DNA of 64,000 bases from Gammaproteobacteria bacterium (GTDB lineage Bacteria > Pseudomonadota > Gammaproteobacteria > Xanthomonadales > Wenzhouxiangellaceae): the NCBI GenBank assembly GCA_021772975.1, contig JAJFKY010000024.1, positions 1-64,000 on the forward strand, read 5' to 3'. The notes beneath the pieces are model-generated. The model had not been told where the DNA came from. It made no database searches and saw only the letters and a program-made list of their open reading frames with translations. The translations under genes and the position numbers were made by a program. Of the stretch, positions 18,294 to 27,437 are shown piece after piece; positions within the stretch are counted from its first letter, which is position 1; every line of letters starts with the position of its first letter.

Positions 18294-18340
18294 CCGCGGA
18301 CTGGCCCGGGCCCTCTCCCGTCGATGGTTAGCGTAAGCCT

Positions 18341-20953
18341 ATGCCAGCAGCTATCTGGAATCCGTTAAGCGATTACTCTTCGTTTGCGCGGCGCAGCTTG
18401 CGGCTGTGGCCTGAAGCGTGTCAGCAACTGCTGGATGACAGACGTCTGGAAACATCCGGGATAGCTATCCCGGACAACACCGCGGTGCTGCCGGAAGATC
18501 GTTTCAACAGACTGCTGCGCGAATGCCGACAGACTGAATGCCTGCGCATCGCCTGGCGTGAAGTCAGTGACATTGCCATGCTGGAGGAAACTTTACAGGA
18601 TTTAAGCAGCCTGGCTGATGGCTTGCTGCAGATCACGGTTGAGTATCACTGGCAGGCCCTGCAGCAACGCTTCGGAGAACCCCTTGACGAGGACGCCGGC
18701 GCTGCCCGCTTTGCGGTACTGGGTATGGGTAAGCTGGGTGGGCGGGAATTGAACTTTTCCTCAGATATCGATGTGCTGTTTATCCATGCCGGCACTGGCA
18801 GGACCACGGGACCACGTCGGATCGACAGTGCGGATTTTTTTACCCGGCTGGCACGCGCGGTGATTCACAGCCTGGATTCAATCTCCGAGTTTGGTCAGGT
18901 CTATCGGGTAGATACCCGCCTGCGGCCCTATGGCAGCAGCGGCCGGCTGGTCTGGAGCACCGCCGCCATGGAACAATATTATCTGCTGGAAGGCCGGGAT
19001 TGGGAGCGTTATGCTTTACTGAAAGCCAGGCCGGTGGCCGGTGATCAAAAGCTCGCTGAACAGCTGTTGCGGGAATTACAACCATTTGTATACCGGCGTT
19101 ATCTGGATTACGGCTTATTTGCCGGCGTCCGGCAGATGCGCAACGATATTGCCCGTGCCGCGGCCCGGCGGCGACACCGTGATAATCTGAAAATCGGCCC
19201 GGGTGGAATCCGCGAACTGGAGTTTCTGGTCCACAGTCTGCAATTGTTGCGGGGTGGCCAGCAACCCGGCTTGCGGGATACCAATCTATTGCGCTCCCTG
19301 CGGTTGCTGCATCAGCATCAAATCCTGGAGCCAGCGGTGGTGAAACAGCTGGAACAAGCGTATCGGCTGCTGCGGCGCGCGGAAAATGCGCTGCAAATGC
19401 TGGATGATCAGCAAACCCACGATGTCCCGGATGACCCCGGACTGGCGGCGAACTGGACAAAACTATCCGGCTTTGATGAACCGTTGGAACTCAACCGGGA
19501 CCTGCAGCGACTGCGTGGCCATGTGGCGCAACAGTTTGATGGCTGGTTTGGTGAAGAATCCGCCATCCCGGCAGCTGAGACCATTAAATTGGATCAGCCC
19601 TTGTCAAGCAGGCAGATACAGCAGTTGCTGGTTGATCAGTCCACTGCCCTGGAGCCACTGCTTAACAACAGCCTGAGCAGAATCAACAAGCAGTCTCTGA
19701 CCGCCGCTGCACGGGCTCGTCTGGAAAACCTGCTGCCGCAGTTACTGCGTGCCGTGGCACAGACACCGGACCGGGAAAAAGCCTTGCAGCATGGCCTGCG
19801 TTTACTGGAGAGTATCGCCGGGCGCAGCAATTATCTGGCGCTGTTACTGGAACAGCCACAGGCTCTGGCAAGGATGCTGGATTATGGCGTGCGCAGTGAC
19901 TTTATCGCCGTCAAGCTGCAACAGCAGCCTGCCCTGCTGGATGAGTTGATTGATCCGGTCAGCCTGGCCGATCTACCGGCTTCGGCGACTGCCTATCAGC
20001 GCCGCATAGGGCCTTTGTTGAACCAGCACCAGAACGATCCCGAACAGCAGCTTTATCGGCTGCAGTACTGGCGGCAGAGTTACGCCATCCGCATCGCCGC
20101 CAATGAGTTGCTGGGGCACATTGATACCCCGACAGCACAACAACAGCTCAGCTGGCTAGCCGAAACGGTGATCAGCAGCGCGCTGCAGCTATCCTCGCAG
20201 TTGCTGGGACAGCGTTCCAGACAACCGGTGGCGCCCTTGACCGTGATTGCTTATGGCACTCTGGGAGCCCGGGAAATGCATCACACTTCCGATCTAGATC
20301 TGGTGTTTTTATATTCGCAGGAAGCGGACAACACGGAGTACCAGGCCACTCGTCTGGCGCAAAAATTCATTCATTTACTGACCAGTCTGGGGCCGGGCGA
20401 CCGGCTTTATGAAATCGATACCCGGTTGCGTCCGAATGGCCGCAGTGGTGCACTGGTCAGCAGTCTGCGGGCGTTCCAGGATTATCAGCAGGATCAGGCC
20501 TGGGTGTGGGAATGGCAGGCGCTATGCCGGGCGCGCTGTATCCATGGTCAGGCCGCCCAGCGAACCGATTTTCAGCAATTACGTCAAAGCCTGCTCAGGC
20601 CGGCGCGTCCGGTGGCGGAATTAACCACCGCCATTACCGATATGCACCAGCGGATAACCAGCCAGTCGGCGCTGGAACCGGCTGAGCGATTACGGCTTAA
20701 AACTCAGTTTCTTACTCAATTCTGGCTGCTAAGCACCTCCCTGCCTGACCTTCCCGTGCCGGAGAACCTGCTGGAACAGCTGGATTATTTAGCGGGCTTG
20801 AAACCGGCTATTCAGACCCATTGCGAGCAATTAGCCGCTGATTGGCGGATATTGCAGGATTATCGCCACCATCAGCAGCTGAATAACACCTTTGACGAGC
20901 CTGATTTTAACGCCTTACAGATCGACTCTGTGTGGCATAGCGTGTTTGGCTAG
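18341..20953 (+). CDS. glnE: Bifunctional glutamine synthetase adenylyltransferase/deadenylylase
   Basis: GlnE adenylylates and deadenylylates glutamine synthetase in response to PII, tuning ammonia assimilation. The 870-residue protein has both nucleotidyltransferase domains with their DxD pairs: D142/D144 in NFSSDIDVLF (deadenylylase half) and D651/D653 in HTSDLDLVF (adenylylase half), each followed by the helical domain. E. coli GlnE has 946 residues; the missing length is mainly at the N-terminus. The last 39 bases overlap the end of the convergent ELM1-like gene. Confidence 0.95.
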   Translation: MPAAIWNPLSDYSSFARRSLRLWPEACQQLLDDRRLETSGIAIPDNTAVLPEDRFNRLLRECRQTECLRIAWREVSDIAMLEETLQDLSSLADGLLQITVEYHWQALQQRFGEPLDEDAGAARFAVLGMGKLGGRELNFSSDIDVLFIHAGTGRTTGPRRIDSADFFTRLARAVIHSLDSISEFGQVYRVDTRLRPYGSSGRLVWSTAAMEQYYLLEGRDWERYALLKARPVAGDQKLAEQLLRELQPFVYRRYLDYGLFAGVRQMRNDIARAAARRRHRDNLKIGPGGIRELEFLVHSLQLLRGGQQPGLRDTNLLRSLRLLHQHQILEPAVVKQLEQAYRLLRRAENALQMLDDQQTHDVPDDPGLAANWTKLSGFDEPLELNRDLQRLRGHVAQQFDGWFGEESAIPAAETIKLDQPLSSRQIQQLLVDQSTALEPLLNNSLSRINKQSLTAAARARLENLLPQLLRAVAQTPDREKALQHGLRLLESIAGRSNYLALLLEQPQALARMLDYGVRSDFIAVKLQQQPALLDELIDPVSLADLPASATAYQRRIGPLLNQHQNDPEQQLYRLQYWRQSYAIRIAANELLGHIDTPTAQQQLSWLAETVISSALQLSSQLLGQRSRQPVAPLTVIAYGTLGAREMHHTSDLDLVFLYSQEADNTEYQATRLAQKFIHLLTSLGPGDRLYEIDTRLRPNGRSGALVSSLRAFQDYQQDQAWVWEWQALCRARCIHGQAAQRTDFQQLRQSLLRPARPVAELTTAITDMHQRITSQSALEPAERLRLKTQFLTQFWLLSTSLPDLPVPENLLEQLDYLAGLKPAIQTHCEQLAADWRILQDYRHHQQLNNTFDEPDFNALQIDSVWHSVFG

Positions 20954-21928
20954 CGCGCGCTGAATCACCTGCTCAGCCACCTGCTTCAATTGCTGCCGCC
21001 AGAACTGACTGCTGCGAGCGATGGCCAGTGCAGACGGCAGCTGAGGATAATCACGCACCAGACGCACTTCATCATTGGCCAGCAGAGCGGTAATCCAGCG
21101 CTGCTTACGGCGGCTGCCGGTGACCGGATCAACCCAGACCGGCCGCGCACCGCGCACTGACAACACTTCGCTGACTTGATTGATACTGTCCGCCGCCACC
21201 CAGAACTGCTCCGCGCTGTTGAGCATCTGCCAATAGCCGGTCGGGCCGCTCTCAACCGTCAGTATCCGACCGGGTAATCCCTGCCAGTCTCGCTGGATAC
21301 TGGCCGCCAGGCTGGTGGCGGTGCGGGGCGCCAGGCTGATCATGCACTGCAGCTTGCCGCCCGCCACCTGCTGCCTGGCCTGATGCAGCAACCGTTTGTT
21401 CTGTGCCGGCCGACCAGCCAGTAACAGCGCCAGCTTGCACCGGTTAGCGGTCGGCCAGACATTTTCAGTGTCACGGCTGACGGCCGCCTCGGCTGGTATG
21501 CCGGGATTGGCCAGACTGCCCTGAAATTGAATCACATTATCGGCTGCAACCTGATCGTGCGCAGGGACAAGCAACACGGAATATTCGCCGCGGGCTCTAC
21601 CCGGGTCCAGGATCTGGACGGTAAAGCAGGCTGGATAATACTGTTTGACTAAACGGCTGTAGGCCGCGCAGCGGCGGCCGGCGCCAATCACCAGCCCCGG
21701 TAAAGCCGCGCTATCGAGTGCATTCATCTGCCGGTCAGCATAACGCGCTATGCTGGCAATCAGATTTTGCTGCCAGGCGGTCAGGCTCAGCCGCACGATC
21801 TGCACCGGTAATGCCGCCAGCACATCGGACTGACGCCGCAGCGCATCCAGCAATGCCTGGGTCTGCTGTAAATGGCCGCGCCGGCCATCATCCAGCAGGA
21901 TTATTTTGCGGTAGTTTGCGGGCTGCAT
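20915..21928 (-). CDS. ELM1-like (mitochondrial fission ELM1 / GtrOC1) putative glycosyltransferase
   Basis: The protein has 337 residues when started at the ATG at 21926-21928 (QPANYRKIILLDDGRRGH); the 30-codon longer frame would run into the zinc-finger gene on the other strand. Features are IILLDDGRRGHLQQTQAL, IGAGRRCA, LLLAGRPAQNK and WVAADSINQVSEVL. This family, formerly DUF1022, is annotated after plant ELM1 but resembles GT-B glycosyltransferases and often sits in lipopolysaccharide loci, which is the case here. Substrate unknown. Confidence 0.8.
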   Translation of the reverse strand: MQPANYRKIILLDDGRRGHLQQTQALLDALRRQSDVLAALPVQIVRLSLTAWQQNLIASIARYADRQMNALDSAALPGLVIGAGRRCAAYSRLVKQYYPACFTVQILDPGRARGEYSVLLVPAHDQVAADNVIQFQGSLANPGIPAEAAVSRDTENVWPTANRCKLALLLAGRPAQNKRLLHQARQQVAGGKLQCMISLAPRTATSLAASIQRDWQGLPGRILTVESGPTGYWQMLNSAEQFWVAADSINQVSEVLSVRGARPVWVDPVTGSRRKQRWITALLANDEVRLVRDYPQLPSALAIARSSQFWRQQLKQVAEQVIQRALAKHAMPHRVDL

Positions 21929-22009
21929 CGTGGCGGACTTATGCCGTTGTTCGGTAACCGGTAAAATAACCGGCTTACACCAACCTGAATCTTTTGTGGA
22001 GAAGCCATC

Positions 22010-22219
22010 GTGGCACATGCAACCGACGCCGACAATACCAATATGACGCAGGCCAATGCCGCCCGCCGTTATGAAGTGAAAACCTCTGACTTGCCTTTAA
22101 GCTGCCCGCTCCCGGATATGAAGTTGTGGAATTCACACCCCCGGGTGTATCTGCCCATTGAGGAAACCGGCAGCGCCAGATGCCCGTACTGCAGTGCCGA
22201 ATTCAAGTTGATTGATTAA
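22010..22219 (+). CDS. Zinc-finger CHCC domain small protein (NDUFS6-like)
   Basis: The 69-residue protein starts at a GTG (22010-22012), supported by GGAGAAG 5 bases or so upstream. Cys in LSCPLP, His in SHPRVYLP and the CPYC pair near the C-terminus form the CHCC zinc site seen in bacterial homologues of the complex I accessory subunit NDUFS6. These small proteins commonly sit at the edge of lipopolysaccharide gene clusters in gammaproteobacteria; no function has been settled. The GT4 gene begins 22 bases later. Confidence 0.85.
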   Translation: MAHATDADNTNMTQANAARRYEVKTSDLPLSCPLPDMKLWNSHPRVYLPIEETGSARCPYCSAEFKLID

Positions 22220-22240
22220 TCCGAGCAACTCTGAAACCTG

Positions 22241-23356
22241 ATGCACGTCGTTCAGGTTCTGGCGGCACTGAGTGTTGGCGGCTCACAACTGGTAGCGGTC
22301 GAGCTGTGCGAATACCTGCGTGCGCAAGGCCATCAGGTTACGGTCATCGCGGCCGATGGGCCGCTGGCTGAACGACTGCGGGCCTGCGGTGCTCAACATC
22401 TGGACTGGCCGATAGGGAAAAAGCGTCTTGCCACCCTGAGCCTGATCAAACGCCTGCGGTGCTGGCTGCAGCAACATCAGCCGGATATTATCCATGTGCA
22501 TTCGCGACTGCCCGCCTGGATGGTTTATCTGGCCTTGAAAAAACTGTCTGACCGGCCGGCTTTTGTGACCTCCATGCACGGTCATTATTCAGTCAATGCC
22601 TATAGTGCCGTGATGGCCCGGGGTGATCGGATCATCGCGGTTTCCGAGCACATGCGTGAATACACGCTCGAACAGTACCCGCAGACTCCGCCCGCGCGGG
22701 TGATCACCATTCACGGCGGCGCCAGCGAAGCTGATTTCCCCCACCAGCTACAAGCTGACCCCGGCTGGCGGCAGACTATCGAAACCCAATTCCCGCTGCT
22801 GCGCGGTAAAGCCTGGCTACTGCTGCCCGGCCGGGTCACACGCTGGAAAGGACATATTGACTTTCTGCGCCTGTTGGCGCGTCTGCAGGCCGCCGATCAG
22901 GCCGTACACGGTCTGATCATCGGGCCTTACCGACCCGGCTCGGGCTACTACAAAACCCTGCAGAAGCTGATCCAACAATGGCAGCTGGAGCAGGCTGTCA
23001 CCTTTACCGGATCGCGTAATGATATGCACGACTGGTATGCGGCCAGCCGGGTTGTCTACAACCTGTCCGATGATCCGCCCGAGGCCTTCGGCCGGACGGT
23101 GCTGGAAGCCCTGAAGACCGGTGCTCCGGTATTGGCCTGGGATCAGGGTGGCCCAGCGGAGCAGCTGGCACATTTTTTCCCGGCGGGGAAAATCCCGGTC
23201 GGCGACCTGGACATCCTGGAACACCGAACCCTGCAACTATTATCAGCCCCGGTGCGGCTACCCGCCCAACCCGGCTTTTCTCTGCATGACTCAATGCAGC
23301 AGACGCTGCAGGTTTATCAGTCCGTCACAACACGTCCCAGCCCATGCAGCAGCTGA
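22241..23356 (+). CDS. Glycosyltransferase family 4 (GT-B), envelope glycan synthesis
   Basis: The 371-residue protein has the N-terminal GT4 glycine loop LSVGGSQLVAVEL, HVHSRLPAW, the hinge segment LLPGRVTRWKGHIDFL and the nucleotide-sugar EX7E motif EAFGRTVLE. GT4 enzymes are retaining transferases; members next to O-antigen-ligase genes usually build lipopolysaccharide core or O-antigen. The end overlaps the next gene by 13 bases. Donor and acceptor sugars cannot be read from the sequence. Confidence 0.9.
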   Translation: MHVVQVLAALSVGGSQLVAVELCEYLRAQGHQVTVIAADGPLAERLRACGAQHLDWPIGKKRLATLSLIKRLRCWLQQHQPDIIHVHSRLPAWMVYLALKKLSDRPAFVTSMHGHYSVNAYSAVMARGDRIIAVSEHMREYTLEQYPQTPPARVITIHGGASEADFPHQLQADPGWRQTIETQFPLLRGKAWLLLPGRVTRWKGHIDFLRLLARLQAADQAVHGLIIGPYRPGSGYYKTLQKLIQQWQLEQAVTFTGSRNDMHDWYAASRVVYNLSDDPPEAFGRTVLEALKTGAPVLAWDQGGPAEQLAHFFPAGKIPVGDLDILEHRTLQLLSAPVRLPAQPGFSLHDSMQQTLQVYQSVTTRPSPCSS

Positions 23357-24600
23357 AGTCTGCCTGGCGGGAGGCCCTGCTGGCACTGCTGGGCGGTGCT
23401 TTTCTGATCCTGCTGCCATTTTCACGCAGCGCCGAAATAGCCCTGCTGCTGCTCGCGCTGGCAGCGCCGTATTGCTGGTGGCTGCAACGCAACAAGCCTG
23501 GTTTTCAGCGCGGTCTGCGTTATCTGTCGCTACTGTTTATGGCTTTCGTGATTCCATTGCTGCTGTCCAGCCTGGATTCTTATGCGCCGCAGAAAAGCTG
23601 GCTGCAATCTCTCGCCAGCCTGCGGTTTTATTTGGCCGGCATTACTCTGCTGGCGATATTTGCCGATGCCGCCCGCCAACGTCTGCTATTGCGGCTGCTG
23701 GCCTGGGTGATCTTATTCTGGTCACTGGATGCGGTCTGGCAGTTTGTACTGGGCGTTAACCTGCTGGGTTATCCCGCCAGTACCGAACGGCTGGGTGGCG
23801 TGTTTGGTGAGGATGTCTGGTTTTTCGGTCCGACCCTGGCGATGCTCGCGCCACTGGCGCTGGAATGGTTGTGGCGGCAACCCCGGCGCTGGTTACGCAT
23901 GGCCGGATTTATGCTGGTTATGGCCGCCGTCCTGTTGTCGGGCATGCGTGCCGGCTGGTTGCTGCTGCCGGTAGTAGGCGGTATTTACGCACTACGCCTG
24001 ATCCGTTACCAGGGCCGCCGAAGCTGGCGTATGCTGCTGTTGGCGGTGGTCGGCGCCGGACTGCTGACCGCGGTGATTGTTCAGCAATCACCGCTGGTCC
24101 AGCAACGCATTGAGCAAAGCTGGTCCAGCAGCCTGGCCGATGAGCAGGCTCTGCAGCACGCGCTGTCAGAACGCTGGCTGATCTGGCAGGCCAGTGTGAA
24201 GATGGTTCAGGCCCACCCCATTAACGGGGTCGGGGTACGCGCTTTTCCGGACGCCTATCCCGAATTCACCCAGCCGGATGATCCGCAGTTATTGAAGCAC
24301 GGCGGTGATCGAGGCGCCCGCCACGCCCACCACGTCTGGCTGGAGGCCCTGACTGACTGTGGCCTGCTCGGTCTGTCAGGTTTGCTGGTGCTGTGCTGGC
24401 TGCTGTTCTCGGGCTGGCGGCAGGCAGGCAGGCTGCAGCGGGAAATGGCCGCTCCCTATCTGTTGTGCATAGCCTTGATCGTGTTCCCTCTGAATACCCA
24501 CTTTTCCCTGTATGGCACCTTTTTATCCAGTCTGCTGTGGTGGCTGATCGGTTTATCGGTGGCCGCATTGTTTATTCACCAGCCGCATGACTCCGCTTAG
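23344..24600 (+). CDS. O-antigen ligase / Wzy-type polytopic membrane protein
   Basis: The 418-residue protein has about ten membrane spans. The Wzy_C-type segment LSGMRAGWLLLPVVGG and the large periplasmic loop after it, ending in RHAHHVWLEALTDCGLLGL, match the O-antigen ligase family, in which a conserved Arg in the S.SRg motif and a His in this loop are functional. It would join polymer from undecaprenyl diphosphate to lipid A-core. It overlaps the neighbours on both sides (13 and 14 bases), so the three genes are a tight unit. Wzy polymerase is an alternative. Confidence 0.83.
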   Translation: MQQLKSAWREALLALLGGAFLILLPFSRSAEIALLLLALAAPYCWWLQRNKPGFQRGLRYLSLLFMAFVIPLLLSSLDSYAPQKSWLQSLASLRFYLAGITLLAIFADAARQRLLLRLLAWVILFWSLDAVWQFVLGVNLLGYPASTERLGGVFGEDVWFFGPTLAMLAPLALEWLWRQPRRWLRMAGFMLVMAAVLLSGMRAGWLLLPVVGGIYALRLIRYQGRRSWRMLLLAVVGAGLLTAVIVQQSPLVQQRIEQSWSSSLADEQALQHALSERWLIWQASVKMVQAHPINGVGVRAFPDAYPEFTQPDDPQLLKHGGDRGARHAHHVWLEALTDCGLLGLSGLLVLCWLLFSGWRQAGRLQREMAAPYLLCIALIVFPLNTHFSLYGTFLSSLLWWLIGLSVAALFIHQPHDSA

Positions 24601-25336
24601 CGCCGTCATCACCACTTTCAATAATGCCGGCACCCTGCCGCGCTGCCTGGACAGTGTGCGCGAGCTGGCTGACGATCTGGTGGTGGTGGATTCTCACAGC
24701 ACCGACAGCAGCACAGCGATCGCCGTGGATCATCAGGCCCGGCTGATTCGCCAGGCTTTTCTCGGTTATGGGCCGCAGAAACAGCTTGCGGTGGATTTAG
24801 CCCAGCATGACTGGGTTCTGTTGCTGGATGCTGATGAAGCGCTAAGCGCAGCGCTTCAGCAGGAAATCCGAACACTTAAACAACAGGGTTTTAGCGGGCC
24901 GGGTTATCGGTTTGGCCGGCGTGAATGGTTAGCCTGGCGGGAACCTGTCAGCAGACATGGCCGCTGGCAGCACCCATGGGTCCGGCTGACCGATCATTTA
25001 CGCTTGTTCGATCGGCGTCTGGTCCGGCTGTCCGAACACCCGGTGCACGCCGCGCCGGCCACCAGCCTGGCAACGCCGTTATTAAAATACCCTCTGCTGC
25101 ACTGGGGTGATGCGCCGTTTCGGCGGCGGCGGGAAAAAGCCCGGCGTTATGCCGAACTCAGCGCACTCTCAACCACTTCCTGGAGGGCTTATCCCAAGCT
25201 GCTGCTGGCGCCCCCGTGGGCGTTGCTGCAAGACTATATTTTGCGCCGGGGGTGTATGAATCCCTGGCTGGGGTTAATGGCGGCGGGACACAGCGCCTAT
25301 GCGAGTTTTTTGAAGTACTGGTATCGGCTTCGGTAA
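24587..25336 (+). CDS. Glycosyltransferase family 2, WaaE/KdtX-like
   Basis: The 249-residue protein has the GT2 start AVITTFNNAGTLPRCLDS, VVDSHSTDSS, and the metal-binding LLLDADEAL. The overall pattern, with KYPLLHWGDAPFRRRREKARRYAEL in the C-terminal half, is that of lipopolysaccharide core beta-1,4-glucosyltransferases of the WaaE/KdtX group. It overlaps the ligase-like gene by 14 bases. Sugar specificity is inferred from family only. Confidence 0.87.
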   Translation: MTPLSAVITTFNNAGTLPRCLDSVRELADDLVVVDSHSTDSSTAIAVDHQARLIRQAFLGYGPQKQLAVDLAQHDWVLLLDADEALSAALQQEIRTLKQQGFSGPGYRFGRREWLAWREPVSRHGRWQHPWVRLTDHLRLFDRRLVRLSEHPVHAAPATSLATPLLKYPLLHWGDAPFRRRREKARRYAELSALSTTSWRAYPKLLLAPPWALLQDYILRRGCMNPWLGLMAAGHSAYASFLKYWYRLR

Positions 25337-25368
25337 TTGTTCAGCAGCGAAAAACCCGGCGATAAATA

Positions 25369-26310
25369 TCAACGCTCGCTGCAGGACGCTCCATAGGCAA
25401 AGCAACTGTAGCAACGGTGATGTTTCAGCATCACTTTTTCCAGCAGGCTGGCGGCCAGCTCACTGCCCTGATCGTAATCCTCATCATCATCCACCAGGGT
25501 ACAGGCATACACCCGCATGCGGCCAGCTTTTTTGATCAGCATTTTACTGTTGGCGCACATGAACTGACGGCGACTGTTGTCATCGTGATAACGGGTCATG
25601 CAGTCTTCGGTGATCTGCGGTACGGCGCGGATGGAACCGGGCAGGGCAAAATCGGGAAACGCGACGATGGTGGTATCTTCCGGTATTTGATAGTGCCTGA
25701 ACCAGGCCCGAAACCCGGCATCAACCGCCTGACTGTCTTCGCCGTCATCCATCTGCCGGGCCAGCGATACCTTGAAACCCAGCCGGTGCAGTTGCTGCAT
25801 ACCCTGCCACGCCTGGTTGAAGGTACCCGGGCCGCGGCCCTGTTCATGCCGCTGCGCGTCCGGGTAATCAATACTGATGCGAAACGCCACCGGATGCGGT
25901 TGCTGGCGTAAAGTCTGAATCTGCTTGAGCCGGCGCAGCACCGGCAGTGTCCCGTTGGTCAACACCATGCAGGGCCGCTGCTGCTGTGCGTAGCGCAGGA
26001 TATCGACCATGGATTTAACGATAAACGGCTCGCCCCCGGTAAATGAAAATTGCCGTACATTCAACCGGACTGCCGCGTCAATATATGGTCTGGCATCTGC
26101 CAGGGTAATACGTTGCAGGCGATTATCGCCGGGCTTGGAACCTTCCAGGCAAAACGGGCAGGCCAGATTACAGGCCGTCCCGGTATGCAGCCACAACTCT
26201 TCCAGAGCATGCGGTTGAATATAGCCGCGCGGCTGGCCATCAGGTAGATACCGCCAGCCATGGTCCCGGTGGCTGCCGTCAGGCAAATTGTCGCCGGTCG
26301 ATAAGCTCAT
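25369..26310 (-). CDS. Radical SAM protein with C-terminal SPASM-like cysteines, partner of ArsM
   Basis: The radical SAM cluster motif is CNLACPFC (CX3CX2C), followed by FSFTGGEPF. The C-terminal part has FMCANSKM, YACTLVDDDE and CYSCFAYGASC, an auxiliary-cluster arrangement like SPASM/Twitch domains. The ATG at 26308-26310 gives 313 residues; a GTG at 26373 would extend it by 21 residues and overlap arsM by 10 bases, and no clear ribosome site decides between them. It follows arsM directly on the same strand. Together they suggest a radical step in organoarsenical biosynthesis, but the sequence lacks the N-terminal pattern I associate with ArsS, so the product is unknown. Confidence 0.8.
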   Translation of the reverse strand: MSLSTGDNLPDGSHRDHGWRYLPDGQPRGYIQPHALEELWLHTGTACNLACPFCLEGSKPGDNRLQRITLADARPYIDAAVRLNVRQFSFTGGEPFIVKSMVDILRYAQQQRPCMVLTNGTLPVLRRLKQIQTLRQQPHPVAFRISIDYPDAQRHEQGRGPGTFNQAWQGMQQLHRLGFKVSLARQMDDGEDSQAVDAGFRAWFRHYQIPEDTTIVAFPDFALPGSIRAVPQITEDCMTRYHDDNSRRQFMCANSKMLIKKAGRMRVYACTLVDDDEDYDQGSELAASLLEKVMLKHHRCYSCFAYGASCSER

Positions 26311-26363
26311 ATTTCCATCTGTAACGGACAGCCGAGCGTTATTGACCGAGCAGGATGCCACTG

Positions 26364-27437
26364 TCAGCAGCACGCGCCGCTGGTTTCCAGGCCCTGCTCC
26401 TCATAGGGAATGCTGACCCCGCAGCCCTCGAAGATGCCGTAGTGCGTTGACCAATCACCATAAAACTCAAAATGTTCACGGTAGCGGGTCTGGTGCAGCA
26501 TCCGCCAGGTGTTGCCACACACCGGAAACAGCCTACCCGCTTCGATCGCGTGATGATTGTCCAGAACCAGCTCATGCGGACAATGCGGAATGGTACCCAG
26601 ATAACGCACTGCCTGACCGTAATCTTCACAGGCCGGCTCCAACTCGGTAATTTTGAATAACCGGTAAGTGGCGGAATAAAACTTCAGCTTGCCCAGCTTT
26701 CGCTCCAGCCCTGGGTTCTCAATGCTCAACGGGCGGCTTGCTACAATACGCGGGTCAAAAAAGCCTGACTGTTTGGCCAGATTCTGAAAATCATTCCAAT
26801 ACATGGCACCGGACAGACATTCACCATACAGCTGTGGGTCGTCAGTTAATGCCTGCGGCACCCGGCGATTAGCGTACACATCAGAGAAGTACATCTCACC
26901 ACCTGGTTTGAGCAGACGATGCGCCTGGCGCAGCACCGCGGCTTTGTCCTGGGTAAGGTTGATCACGCAATTGGACACGATCAGATCAAACGATTGATCC
27001 GCAAAACCCAAGTCGTCCAGTTTTTCAATATCCCCGTGATGAAATGCGACATTGGACTGGGCATAGCCATATTTGCGGGTGTGGTAATCGATATGCCGCT
27101 GGGCGACCGCCAATTGCTGCTCGGTCATATCTATTCCCACTACCCTTCCGCGTTCACCCACCAGACGCGCCAGCAGATAACAATCCCGACCACTGCCGCT
27201 ACCCAGATCAAGCACCTGCATGCCGCTCAGCAGGTCCGGCAGCACCAGGCCGCAACCGTAATATTTAGCCCTGACTTCAGGATGAATATCAGCCAGCAGC
27301 GGCTTAACAAATGCCGGCATATCATCGATGCTGCAACAGGCATTGGTTTGTAAATCATTATTGGTCTGCAGCACCTCGCCGTAATAGTGCTTGACCTGTT
27401 GTTGCACGTCGTTGCTTGTTTCGTCTTCCAGAGTCAT
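26364..27437 (-). CDS. arsM: Arsenite S-adenosylmethionine methyltransferase
   Basis: The 357-residue protein has the SAM-binding motif VLDLGSGSGRDCY (residues 75-87). The As(III)-binding cysteines expected for ArsM are present: C62 in YYGCGLVLPD, C157 in SNCVINL and C207 in GECLSGA, with the 50-residue spacing between the last two known from characterised ArsM; an N-terminal C34/C35 pair and a C-terminal Cys-Cys end complete the pattern. ArsM methylates arsenite to mono-, di- and trimethyl arsenicals. No arsR, arsB/acr3 or arsC gene is in the window, which points to biosynthesis or background methylation rather than an ars resistance operon. Confidence 0.92.
   Translation of the reverse strand: MTLEDETSNDVQQQVKHYYGEVLQTNNDLQTNACCSIDDMPAFVKPLLADIHPEVRAKYYGCGLVLPDLLSGMQVLDLGSGSGRDCYLLARLVGERGRVVGIDMTEQQLAVAQRHIDYHTRKYGYAQSNVAFHHGDIEKLDDLGFADQSFDLIVSNCVINLTQDKAAVLRQAHRLLKPGGEMYFSDVYANRRVPQALTDDPQLYGECLSGAMYWNDFQNLAKQSGFFDPRIVASRPLSIENPGLERKLGKLKFYSATYRLFKITELEPACEDYGQAVRYLGTIPHCPHELVLDNHHAIEAGRLFPVCGNTWRMLHQTRYREHFEFYGDWSTHYGIFEGCGVSIPYEEQGLETSGACC

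Noticed and set aside
25369-26310. Naming the radical SAM gene arsS or arsL
   Set aside because: The N-terminal sequence around the cluster does not match the patterns I know for either family; only the arsM neighbour suggests it.
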